A DNA stretch of 48,053 nt from Tieghemiomyces parasiticus (lineage: Eukaryota > Kickxellomycota > Dimargaritomycetes > Dimargaritales > Dimargaritaceae). Of this stretch, positions 1 to 10,385 are shown piece by piece. Numbering within the stretch: the stretch's first letter is position 1; the number at the start of each line of letters is the position of its first letter. The stretch is taken from positions 1 through 48,053 of the forward strand of contig JANBPT010000283.1 in NCBI GenBank assembly GCA_027575765.1, given 5' to 3'. The position numbers and the translations under genes were made by a program. The notes under the pieces are model-generated. The model saw only the letters and a list, made by a program, of their open reading frames with translations, ran no database searches and had not been told where the DNA came from.

Positions 1-657
1 AACCTCACCGAGGAAATGGAGGAGAAGCCGCAGCAGAACGTGTACGACGACTACCGTTTCGTCACCGCCAAGGAACTCGCCACCCTGGGCCTCGAGCACC
101 TCATTGGTACCAACCTCCTCCGGTCCTACATGCACGGGTTCTTCATTGATCTTCGCCTCTATGAGAAGGCCAAGGTCATCGCCAATCCGTTCGCCTATGA
201 TGAGTACCGCGAGAAGCAGCTGCGGGAGGTCCTCGAGAAGGAACGCGGATCCCGGATCGGCGCCAAGGCCAGTCGGACCGAGCGTAAGGTTAACCGTGAA
301 CTTGCCGAGCGGGCCAGCCGTAACGAAGGGCTGTACCAGGTCGCCGGCCGGGCCAGTAAGCAAGCCAAGAACCGGAAGGCGACGAAGGAGAATGAAGATG
401 AAGGTGATTCGGATGGTGACGATATGGCCACCCGGGCTCTCCGCCGGTCGCGGGGTGACGATGGTGGTAAGGCCCAGGCCGCCGCCGCTGCCCCCGCTGA
501 TCTCCTCGAAGACAACCGGTTCGCCGCCATGTTTGAAGACTCTGACTTCGAGGTCGACGAGGAAGCCAGTGAGTTCCAGCAGCTCCGACGTAGCGAGGCC
601 GCCCTGGGTCGCAAGAAGGCCGGTACGTTCTTCAAGAAGCAGCGATCGGGTGAATAG
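1..657 (+). CDS. ENP2: NOL10/Enp2-like nucleolar protein, C-terminal part (5' end outside window)
   Basis: The frame is already open at base 1 (five codons precede the first in-window ATG at 16), so the gene begins upstream and only about 218 C-terminal residues are seen. NOL10/Enp2 is a nucleolar WD40 protein needed for 40S subunit (18S rRNA) maturation. The visible part is the post-WD40 region. It has the conserved block ending in YMHGFFIDLRLYEKAK, then an IANPFAYDEYRE segment, a basic/acidic low-complexity linker, and the C-terminal signature DNRFAAMFEDSDFEVDE that is characteristic of the family's NUC153-like motif. The stop is TAG at 655-657. The next gene (PRP4) is convergent and ends 167 bp away. 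No intron is visible in this part. The family call rests on these two conserved blocks. Confidence 0.9.
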   Translation, partial: NLTEEMEEKPQQNVYDDYRFVTAKELATLGLEHLIGTNLLRSYMHGFFIDLRLYEKAKVIANPFAYDEYREKQLREVLEKERGSRIGAKASRTERKVNRELAERASRNEGLYQVAGRASKQAKNRKATKENEDEGDSDGDDMATRALRRSRGDDGGKAQAAAAAPADLLEDNRFAAMFEDSDFEVDEEASEFQQLRRSEAALGRKKAGTFFKKQRSGE

Positions 658-824
658 GGGTACTAGGGTTGCGCCATATGGTTTCGAGATAACCTGGTTA
701 TTTTCTCTTGAAGCTTTTCTTTTGATTCGCCCATTCTGTCTTGCGTTTACGTATAAAACCAATCATTTCATTAATACGTTGTTTTTTTAATATCAAAACG
801 TGTCACTATGGTCCAGCTGACAGG

Positions 825-3337
825 CTACTCTTGACACCAGAGTTTAAAGGACTTGTCAAAGCCGCTCGACGCAAGGAAACGGCCATCTACACGGGGGGGG
901 GAACGGTCAAGAAAAGTATAGAAAAGGGGGCCATGGTTAGTCGCTCCATCTCCCATTATATTGCAAGGTCGTAAAGACCTCCCGGGGACAAACGGCCCCG
1001 TCTTCATCCACACCGAGCCATCCATATTGAGAACCTACCTCGGGCGATGTCCATGCCCATGACCCGTCCGCTATGGTCTGCCAGGGTGGCCTGCAGTTGC
1101 CAGTCATCCACGGACCAGAGCTTGATGGTACCGTCGAACGACGCGGTGGCCATGTAGATGTCGGACAATCCCGAGGGGCGGGCTCGGTTAACCACAGTCG
1201 CCGTATCCACATCCATCGCACTTGACGACGACGAGGAAGTTGTCGCCGTATACATGGGTAGCGTCGAACCGCGGAAAAACCGCACCTCAGAGATGAGCGA
1301 CTTGTGGGCCGGGATGGTAGCTAAAGACTTCATGGTCCGCAGATCAAACACACGGACGGTGTTATCCCCGCTCCCGCTGGCCACCTGGTACCCGTTGGGA
1401 CTAAAGTCCAGACTGTAAATCTCCTTCGCATGGCCCTGGAGGTCTAAAATAGCTCGCCCGGTCCGCAGGTCCCAGAGCTTGCCGATCCCGTCATAGCCGC
1501 CCGTGGCAAGGAGGGAGCCGTCGTCCTGCATGGCCAGTGCAAAGACCGCCTTGGAGTGGCCCTCCTGCAGGAGAAGTTCCCGCTGCGTCTCGACGTCCCA
1601 GAACCGCCACGTGGTGTCGAACGACGTAGAGGCGAGGTAGCGCCCCGACGGGTGAAACTGAACTTTGGCTACCCGCATAGTATGGCCCGTGAGGATACCG
1701 ATGGGAAGGTCGCTGGTGCGGAAGCAGTGGAGTGGACGCGAGAAGAAACGAGGCTGACACACATACAGGTTAGCTCTGTTGGTTCCCAGGCTTGCCAAGC
1801 GGTTACAGGGCTCGTCCGGCCCAACTTCATCGGGCGCCGTCTGTGTTACCCAGCCTGCATTGCCCGTCTTAAAACCTACCTCGCGAGCGACCACAGGTGG
1901 ATCAGTTTGTCAGCGCTGCCTGTAGCCAGGTTGACGACCGACGGGCTCAGTCCCATGGTGGACTGCGGGTGGAAGTCCAGGCCGGATACGCGGTCCGTAT
2001 GGCCTGGTGCGACAGGGGAGGTAGGGGATGGAAAGTGCGCAACCGAAAGTCGGTGTAGGGTTAGGGTCTGTCTTTCCGGCGAAGACTGCTCACTACTCAC
2101 GTCCATTTACTTACCTTTCAGTGTGAGGTGGTGATCACAAGAGGGTACATTCCATAGTTTACAGTCCCCAGACCACGAGGTTGTGGCCAGCATCGTCGAG
2201 GACGGGGAGAAGCGACAAGCAGCAATGGGTCGCGAGTCGGCGGCTTGGGAGGCATAGATATTGGTTTTCTGGCGTGAGACGATAGAAACGATAAGAGGTG
2301 ATACGTTGGGCGAGGGAGGTATAAAAATAGTCAGCGTGGGCACTCTCAAAGACAATTAGGGGGGGGGAGGGGGCATTACACCGGAGACCTACCTTGAGAT
2401 ACTTGTTGATTTCGTCATGGTGCTTCCGCTGCGTGAGTAGAGCCACCTCCTGGATTTGCTTCTCGCGCTCGATACGTTCCCGGGCCCTATAAGAAATAAC
2501 ATAAGATGATATCAAGGCAGTAGGAATGAAGATATGGGCCGTTTGTAAAAACCGATAGTGGACGAGTTGGCAGGGTTGAGCAACAGGATAAGGCGGAGAT
2601 TGGTTGGCACCAAACAGGAATCCGCCGCGACCGGCTTCGCGACTTACCTCGGCAGCGAATATCCAGCAATCCATCGCCGCGCCGCTAGGAGTTCCTCGGA
2701 GCCCTCCGTATAGAATTCTTCGTCCTCCGACGAGTCCTGGGTTACAATGTGGTTAGATATAGTACCGTGTACCAGGGCATCCGGGTTTGCAGGTAAGTTG
2801 CTATGGAAAGTTGAGCAATGGCCCCGAGTCGCCATGTCTAGTACACTGCCGTCAACTGACAACCGCTTGCCAGTCTGCCCTGTGCGCATAAAACCTACAT
2901 CTCCTCCTTCGTCTTCACTGGGCGGTACCGTCAGGTTCTGAAGCTCTTCCTCGGTTAGTTTGCTCATCACGTACGTCAACCGGTTCCGCCGGTCCATCGG
3001 CTGGTTGAGTGGGAAGGACGGAAGGGGCGGAGTCACGGCGGGTTGGTTAGTGAGGCCCTCCGGAAGGTCGTTTTGATTATGCAAAACATGTCCTTGCTAT
3101 CCTCTAGGAGCCTCCGGACTGTACGCGATGGACGGGGGAGGAAGTAGAGATGCAGCAACTTACTCCCTCGCCGAACAGGCAGATTGGGTGACCTAACTCG
3201 CGTAGTCTCTGCTTGATCCGCGTGTCATCCGTGGGCACGGCGAGCTGCCGCGCGCGCTTACGGCGTTCGAATTCATTGAGTAGAGCGGCATCGGCCTCGC
3301 CATAGGGCACGTCGGATATGTCGGGTAGGTCTTCCAT
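825..3337 (-). CDS. PRP4: U4/U6 small nuclear ribonucleoprotein PRP4 (WD40), 8 exons
   Basis: Spliceosomal component of the U4/U6 di-snRNP and U4/U6.U5 tri-snRNP, acting in the nucleus. Exons (minus strand): 3164-3337, 2899-3000, 2648-2736, 2393-2486, 2115-2268, 1880-2003, 1039-1712, 825-886. Joined they give 490 residues, close to human PRPF4 (522). The start at 3337 gives [10 protein letters not shown], then the splicing-factor motif [20 protein letters not shown] with LFGEG split by intron 1. The [16 protein letters not shown] block and seven WD40 repeats follow, e.g. [35 protein letters not shown] and [12 protein letters not shown]. The last exon ([17 protein letters not shown]) was joined by a GTAGGT donor and a GTGTAG acceptor. 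All junctions keep frame. The 162-nt intron 2737-2898 is an in-frame multiple of three, so its removal is the least certain step. Confidence 0.9.
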
Positions 3338-3870
3338 GGTGAAAGTGGATACAAGCGGAATGAAATGCTGATAGACAAAACGGGAAGAAAAACATGCAAT
3401 CGCGGAGATGGTTGGAAGGAAATGTGGCGAATGCACACGGTGGGCTGTGGTCAGCGCTCGTTATGCCTCGATCCCTGGAGAGAATGCAGTTTGCGCATGG
3501 AATTCCATGTGGAGGTCGGAAGGTTAGTGTGGGCGAGAACCTTTGCACCATAGGTACTACGCATCGTAGAGGCGCCGGCGGCTCGGGCTCACCCTTATGC
3601 AAACACCGGTGTCATTAGTTGAACATTGGCTTGGAGGCTGTATCTTTATGATGGCGTGAGGCGCTTGGGTTTGGTAAATACCGAGTGGCTCGACAATAAA
3701 ACGAACATGGTACTGGTTATAATGAAGGATTCATGAAAAAAAACTAGATAGCGGTACAGATAGTCGAGAGGGATGGAGAAAATTGGATGTCATAATTGAA
3801 GTAAGGGGCGCAGTAGTACATAGAGTGGAGTTCAGGATAGCGAAAAGGTAAAGTAGGGTGGACACATTGC
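3338..3870. other. Intergenic spacer between PRP4 start and Bsd2-like stop
   Basis: Both flanking genes are on the minus strand, so this 533-bp stretch holds the PRP4 promoter/5' UTR and the 3' UTR of the Bsd2-like gene. No convincing gene, TATA box or repeat was seen. The overlapping open frames have no family features. Confidence 0.5.
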
Positions 3871-4897
3871 TTATACGACACCATCGGGCGAACTGAGGAT
3901 GGCCATCTGGAGCCGCTTGACCCGAATGAAGTCGGCAACGGACCGTAGGACGATAAACCAGCCGATGACCATGAGGATGTAGGAAAGATAGACATTGTGA
4001 AGGCCGTTGGTGATGCCAGCCGACTGGTCCTGGTGGTGGTGACCGCTGTCGTGACCAGCACCGGGTGGCGGTGGCGTGTAGGACACCGTGGGGTGGGCAA
4101 TACGGCTGCGGATATAGAAACCAAAGTGCAGAAAGGTGATGCCTAAGCCGACAAAGCTGCCATCCTTGGCGGCGTGCGAGCTGTGTAGTAGGTAGGTGAG
4201 AAGGAAGCCCACCAACTGAAATACCGTCGACACCAGCATGTTGAGAGCAAACACGAAGGCGCTACCGACGGGCAAGCCCTCGATCAATATTTCACCCGTG
4301 TCACCGCCGATGGCCACGACAGTGGGGTCAAAGTAAGGCGGGGCCTGCTCCCCGACGACCTCCTGGTAGCTGGGCAGCGGCTCGGTGGGGGGCTTATCGG
4401 CAAATAGGTCGGGCTTGGCGGAGATGTTGAAGAAGACGCCATCGTTGGCCTGGCCGCCAACAGCAGACGGGTGGGCCGCGCTGGAGGACGAGGCCGCGGC
4501 GCCGGCAGCGGTAGCCGGGCCGACAACGTTACGAGCGACGGCGTCGGCCTCCTCTTCGTCGTCGTCAGTGAGTTCGTCGGGCACGCTAACGGAGATGACG
4601 GGCTGCAGAGGATGGGACTCCTCAGCATCCGGCGAGTTGTGGGAGGATCCCGCGGACCCTCCGGTTGCCGGGCTACGAGCTTCGGCAGTCTCGTCGTCTC
4701 GCTGGACCTAGATAACAGTCACGGGTGGGCAGGTCGGGTAGGAGAGCGGTTAGTTGGATTGGCGGCGAGTGTGGGCTAAAGCTTAGAACCGGGTGGTGAG
4801 GAGAAGGATCATAACTGCGCCAGACTGCGGGCGTGGAATGGCTCGCAAAGCCACCGGCCACACCACCTACCTTTTGATACCCCTTGCCTTGGCGCAT
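3871..4897 (-). CDS. BSD2: Bsd2/NDFIP-like membrane adaptor for Nedd4/Rsp5 ubiquitin ligases, 2 exons
   Basis: Members of this family are Golgi/endosomal three-pass membrane proteins whose PY motifs recruit HECT ligases (Rsp5/Nedd4) to cargo such as metal transporters. Exon 1 is 4871-4897 (MRQGKGYQK, donor GTAGGT) and exon 2 is 3871-4707 (acceptor ATCTAG), giving 287 residues. Seen: an acidic, Ser/Ala-rich N-terminus, the family block DGVFFNISAKPD (about 98-109), PY-like motifs LPSY (120-123) and APPYF (131-135), then three hydrophobic segments at about 156-183, 193-209 and 248-272. The last is followed by a short basic RVKRLQ tail. A His/Gly-rich loop (PPPPGAGHDSGHHHQ) separates the last two membrane segments. 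The tiny first exon was chosen because its donor keeps frame and an in-frame stop precedes the second exon. Confidence 0.85.
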
Positions 4898-7251
4898 GGT
4901 GACTAAAGTACAGCGGGTATTAAGCGCAAGGAAGGGAGATAAGAGTATCGGACGGCACCTCGAGCGGTCAGCAAGGTCGACAGGACGGGTGATGCGAGGC
5001 TGGCGAGAGGGGTAGGGGTAGGGGTTAAGAGTGTCGGGCGAATGACCCTGCAAACAGTAGCACGGAAAACGTAGAAAAAGTGGTAGGCGGACAGGTCAGG
5101 GAGGGGGGCAATTCACCGAAAGAAGGCAATATGTGCAGAGGAGAGGTGCAAAGAGAGAGAGTAGAAGGGGTGGCGCCGGCGGGGCACCAGGGCGTTACGG
5201 TGCGGCTTCGAGCGCGGGCCGCGTGGGGAGAATCGGGGATGGGCGTATGAATGCGTAGGGCTGGTGAGCGAGGAGTGGCTGAGAACTTGGTTGGCCAAGG
5301 CCAGAAGTCGGGCAGACGAAGGCAGAGCGGCAAAGGGTCCAAGACGGCCTTCGTTTCACAGACCGGTGAGGCAATTGGTCTGGTCAGATGGTAAGGCGTA
5401 TACAAGGACGTAGTGGATGGGCAAGTGATGCGAGGGTCGAGGTGATTGGCGGGTTAAAAGGTAGGTCGGCGGTGGCAAAGGGGTAGAGCGTGAGCGCAGA
5501 CGGCAAGACCAGACGTAGACATACACCTACATTGGGGCCGAGCGAGAGGGTAGGGCTTTGGACACACATACACACTCCAACAGGGCAAGGGCGACCCAAG
5601 GGAATACAGAAGCCCCCGTCCGCTAAAGGCCGGCGAGTGTGAAGGAGGGAGAGCGGACTCGCCCCAAGGGCCCACCGGGCGCCGAATGAGTATCACAGCT
5701 TCCGCGGGAGACATTGGCTGAAAATAGAGCGGCCGGCTGGAGGAGGAGCACCACCGGGCCACGTAGCCACCTGCTGCGGCTGCGTTCGGGGTTACACACC
5801 CATTCCACCACAAAGCCTCTTGGCGTGGCAGGAATGTCTGCGAGGGCAGGCGGCGGGCACTTGCAGCGACCCGGACGCCACGCTTACCTAAACGCCGCTG
5901 TTCGAAATGGCGTGCAGGCCAAGGCCATGAGGGGCCCGCGGCTCTGCTCCACAACAGACGCCTTTGCCTAGTAGTGGTGGGCTGAGACGGGATGCTTCTC
6001 AGCGCCCGTGTTCGAAATAAAGGAGCCTTGGATTGCCCTCCCCCCGGCTCCGGTGGAAAAGGTCGATACGGCAAACAATGAGCGGCCGCAGCCTGTCCCC
6101 CTGGTGGTGACTGACACTTGGCTTCCTTCGCCTTGGCCCCGTCCACCTCGACACATGTGCGTAGTATATGCTATAATCATAGGCGGTGGGATTGGGCGCG
6201 AGCAGATGGCCTCGAATTGACAACCTTCGCCTGCCGCCAGTGGAGGGCCCGCCCGCAATGCTGGTCACTAGCTCCTCTACCACTCAACCCCCCATTGGAG
6301 TATCGATGGACTGTGGGCAATCATCTAGGAGAGGGTTAGCAACCAAACAACCGAGGAGCAATCCCATGATACCAGTGCGCCAGCACAGAAGTTGCCCAGC
6401 TACTGCCGAAGCTTCGCCGACAATTGGCCCTATTCGTCCACTTGTTCCGCCTGGTACACGATTTGCCCGGCGGCGCGCAGGTTCTCCACTTTTGCACCCC
6501 CCTACTCTGGTTACGCGTATTTCACCTCTTTTACAAAAGACCGCCCAGGCGCCACGGCTTTGGTCGCCTGGGTCTGCCATTGCAAGAGGTGGCGGACTCC
6601 GCCGCCGGACCTGGAGAGCTACCCAGGACTCACGTCGTTGCACCGGCGCCCACAGGCTCCCAAGAATTCCGCACGTGAGGCCTGCTTATTTTTGACTCGA
6701 TGGCTAGGCGTTGTCAAGCAATGTGCGAGTGAATAGCGAGGGTAGCACGAATACGATACTGCTTCACATAAATTTGACTGCCCTTTGCGAGACAAAGGTG
6801 CTTGGGCTCGCAACCGTGCCCCATTGGCCCGACATCAAGTGCTCAAGGGCCTCGCTTTTAGGGCCTAAAAACAACACCTTACCGCTCTACCTTACAATTG
6901 CACGTGGCACCGTCCCACGTGAGCGCCTCCCCCCTCAGTCTCCGTATGAAGCTCAGCCTGTTAGTAACACCATGATGGGCCAGGTTGGAAGGGACGACAA
7001 CGGTTTACAAACCCCGAACTATGGGCCCAATCAGACGACATACTGACTGAACTGCTGAGAGTGAACCGGTTTGGCCAGTCTCGGTGTGCATTCTCAATGC
7101 CCATGCTCTACCTTATCCTATCACTCTCCCTCGCTCCGCTCGTCGGCCCACTACCCATCCCTCACCCGTAGAGTCGACGCTCATTCCCTCCGCCATCATC
7201 CAGCCCATCACCCGACGTCTTGACCACCGTCCACCCAAGAGAACCGGAGAG
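4898..7251. other. 2.35-kb intergenic region, divergent promoters; no gene recognised
   Basis: Lies between the Bsd2-like gene (minus) and AFI1 (plus), so it should hold both promoters. Many long open frames exist on both strands because the DNA is GC-rich. None shows a domain, coherent codon use or splice-linked continuation. CACGTG boxes occur near 6673, 6902 and 6917. The strand-ambiguous segment near 6240-6290 resembles a tRNA D-arm but has no matching T-arm. I see no repeat or mobile-element structure. Confidence 0.5.
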
Positions 7252-9818
7252 ATGACCCGCAATCACGCCGAGTACATCCTGCTGGCCGAGTTCGACGTGG
7301 ACAAGGGCGCTTCGCTCACGCACCAGCACCCGCGGCCGGTGCCGACTGACGAACACTACCTGGCCGAGCTTATGCTGCCCGATGGCGCTCATCTCCGCGA
7401 GAATGACTGGACCATTTTCTTTCTTAACCAGGAGGTGCCGCCTAGCAACCTGGCCGAGCTGCCCTACACCGACCCCGATAACGACGAGGACAACCCTATC
7501 CTCTACGTCCTGAACCTTGTACAGACCCGTCACGACCGGGAGGCTCGGCGAGGCGCCACCGTCAAGGCCATGGCTATCTGCACCCGACACCGGTTCCTGG
7601 ATCAGTACAAGGTGAGTAAAGGACGGGGTAAAGTATTGTCCTTAAACCATAGGGAATGATCCTGGCGCAGGTGTACGCTCGCATCGAACACCATCTGCCG
7701 AAGCCGGGGTGATCCACGCATCTCTGCTTCCGGTCGTTAACTCTGGACCGCTCACCCCAACCCCTCCCCTCGTATATCGACAATCACCTACGTTCACCTC
7801 CCTCCCCACACTCAAACTGCCTCAACGCCCTATTCGCCTACTCTGTACAGCACATTCTCTTTCTGGCTCTCGAAAACTACTTCACCAGCCCGTCCATCGA
7901 GGTCCTGGCTAACCTCTATGATGCAGTCAATAGCATGGACCTGACCTACATGCCCAAACTATCCAACCACGAAAAGCTGATTCTCCGGTTCGCCGAAACC
8001 AACAACATGTTTGAGGAAAAGTTCATCGAGGCCGACGTGGCCGAAATCACCGGCCTCCAGGAGAACATGCGGATGAGCCGGGTGGGGTCCTCACAGAGTG
8101 AGCTGGAGGCCGAGGCGCGCAAGCGACACCGGCGCAAGACCTACATTGACCTGTCGTCGGGTCAGCGCAAGGACAACATTACATCCAAGAACAAGGACCG
8201 CCATTTTTACGAGACGGAAGTGTTCTACCAGAGCATCAAGATCTCCGTCAAGATCCCGCTCACCATCTACCGCGAGGAGGTGGGCGAGTTCTTCATGAAC
8301 AAGCTCATCACGACCTTCGCCAATGGTCAGGTCTCGGCCCCGCGGCCACTCCACCCGCACCTGGACTCCGGGAGCCCACAACCGCACCCGCTCATCCTGC
8401 TCATCAACGCCCTGCTCACCCAGAAGCGCATCATCTTTCTGGGTCACGGCCGGCCGTCTGGTGAGGTAGCCAACTACGTACTAGCTGCCTGCGCCCTTGG
8501 GAGCGGGTCCGGTGGAGTATTGCGCGGATTTACCAATCGGGCGTTCCCGTACACCAACCTGACGAGCCTGGACCAGCTATTGGAATTCCCCGGGTTCATC
8601 GCGGGGGTAACCAACCCGGCGTTTGAGGAGCACCCGCAGTGGTGGGATGTGCTGTGCAACATCAACACGGGCAAGATTATCGTCAGCCCCCTACTGGCCA
8701 ACCCGGCCCTCGCCGCCGCTCCCTTGCAGGACCTGCGCAAGAGCATCGAGGTCACCCACGTCAAATCGCTCACCTCCTCCTCGTCCTCCTCGGGGGCCAA
8801 AAAGGATGCCCAAGTCGAACGCTACGGAACGGTCGACGCCGAGTTCATCATGGACCTCATGGCCGCCATCGGCAAACATTACGGCGAACTGACCATCCGG
8901 ACCAAAATTCAAAACTACATCCGCCGGTTCGTCCTCCTCTGCGCTCTCTACGAGTACCAGACCACCGGGAGCACGGATATCGGGTACACGCCGCAGAGCT
9001 TTGAAGCGCACCCCCACCCTAGTGGCCATAGCCCATCGGCATCGTTCACGTCGCAGCTCGGGTTCGGCCTGGCCTTTTCGGATGGCGAGGCCAAACTGCG
9101 CGAACTGGCCCTCAACAAGGGCCGCATCGAAGGCTTCATTGGTACGATTTCCTATGAATACCTCCGTCGGGATACGCAGGCCTTCCTCGAGCATCGTACG
9201 ATCCGCGCGTTCGATGTCGAGCACCAGCTGGTCAAGCTCCGCGACGGTCGACACTACCTGGCAGACGACGAGGTGGAAACGGTGTTCCGCGCGTTCGCCG
9301 ATGCGGTCACCACGGAGGCCCAGGTCATTGAATTATTGTCTCACCTCCCGCAGAACGAAGGCGGCCTGGCCCCCTTGGCGTTCGGGTTACTGCACGCGTC
9401 CCCGCAGATCCGGTACCTCGCCGTTCGCATTCTCAACCGTATCCACCAGGATCGGACCGGGTCGCGGTTCATTCGCAGTCTGAACGTGTTTTTCCGGTGC
9501 GCCTACGACGCCCAGCGACTTCAGTTTGCCACCAGCACTAACGTCAATACAACCCCGGGTGGTAACAGTACGGGCAGCGGTAGTGGTAGTGGTGGTGGGA
9601 TGGCGGGGTTCACGGCCGTGGGTCATCCGGTCTACCAGTCCCACTCCACCACCCCGCCCGCCCTCGCTACCTCGGTCAGCGGCCTCGGTGTCACCACCCA
9701 CCCTACTTTGTCCACCTCCCCAGTGGCCACCACGACGGGGTTGACCGAGGGATGGAATGGCCAGGGGCCAAGCGCCAGCGGTTACGCACCCGCCCCAGGG
9801 TTTAATCACCCAATATAA
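7252..9818 (+). CDS. AFI1: Afi1/MesA-type DENN-domain polarity protein, 2 exons
   Basis: Fungal Afi1 (Arf3-interacting protein) has a DENN/SPA module and links Arf GTPase signalling to polarised growth at the cell cortex. Exon 1 is 7252-7611 (donor GTGAGT) and exon 2 is 7851-9818 (acceptor TGTACAG). The junction QYK|HILFLALENYF keeps frame and restores the uDENN-to-core transition; the product is 775 residues. Seen: N-terminal EYILLAEFDVDKGASL and LPDGAHLRENDWTIFFLNQE, core NALLTQKRIIFLGHGRPSGE and VLAACALGSG, then TNPAFEEHPQWWDVLCNI, all hallmark Afi1 DENN blocks. The C-terminal third, from about 9540, is low-complexity (Gly/Ser run, Thr/Ser/Pro-rich) and probably disordered. The gene converges on RPB2 with 567 bp between the stops. 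Confidence 0.88.
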
Positions 9819-10385
9819 CCATCCGCACAGGAATCTCGCATGGCTCTCATTATTTTTTATACATTCCTCTCCACCCATATTATTCGCCTTCGTGTTTAAT
9901 AGATTCTCTTAATTATTATTGCCATTATTATTACTTTTTTTCAACTCCGCATCATACACCATACCCCGTCATCGCGCAAGCTTAGGCCTTATATATTTCT
10001 CGCGGCCTTTGCCTATCCCCTTACATGTCACCAACATAAAACCCCCTGGCCTGTTGTGTCGCCCAAAGTTCACCCCCCCCCCCCTTCCTCAATCCTCGAA
10101 CGGCATTGTCCTCATCGGTTAGACACTGGTATATTATTTAACAAGAGAGCGGTTGAGGCTAATACGGAGAGGGAGAGGGGGGAGAGTGGAGAAACCAAAA
10201 GAAGAAGACACTCGCGAGTTCAGAATGCGGGTGAGGGAGGAGGTGGGGGGGGCAAGCTGATGACCACCACAAAACCACTTGAAGATGACACCGGACCGTA
10301 CATATGCACCCCTCTCCATCAGATTAAAAAAAAATCACCCTCTTCCCCCCACCCACCCACACACACATACACAGGCACCCGGTCC
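9819..10385. other. Convergent 3' UTR spacer (AFI1 / RPB2)
   Basis: AT-rich just after the AFI1 stop (runs of TTATTATT and poly-T near 9900-9940), as expected for fungal 3' UTR/polyadenylation sequence. It then has a cytosine homopolymer near 10071-10084 and a CA-rich microsatellite-like stretch near 10357-10377. No gene seen. Confidence 0.6.

Noticed and set aside
6180..6300. tRNA-like segment (GGTTGAGTGGTAGAGGAGC on the minus strand, with an ATTCGAGGCC downstream)
   Set aside because: The D-arm-like part is suggestive, but the T-arm stem does not pair and the acceptor arms do not match; no tRNA fold can be drawn.
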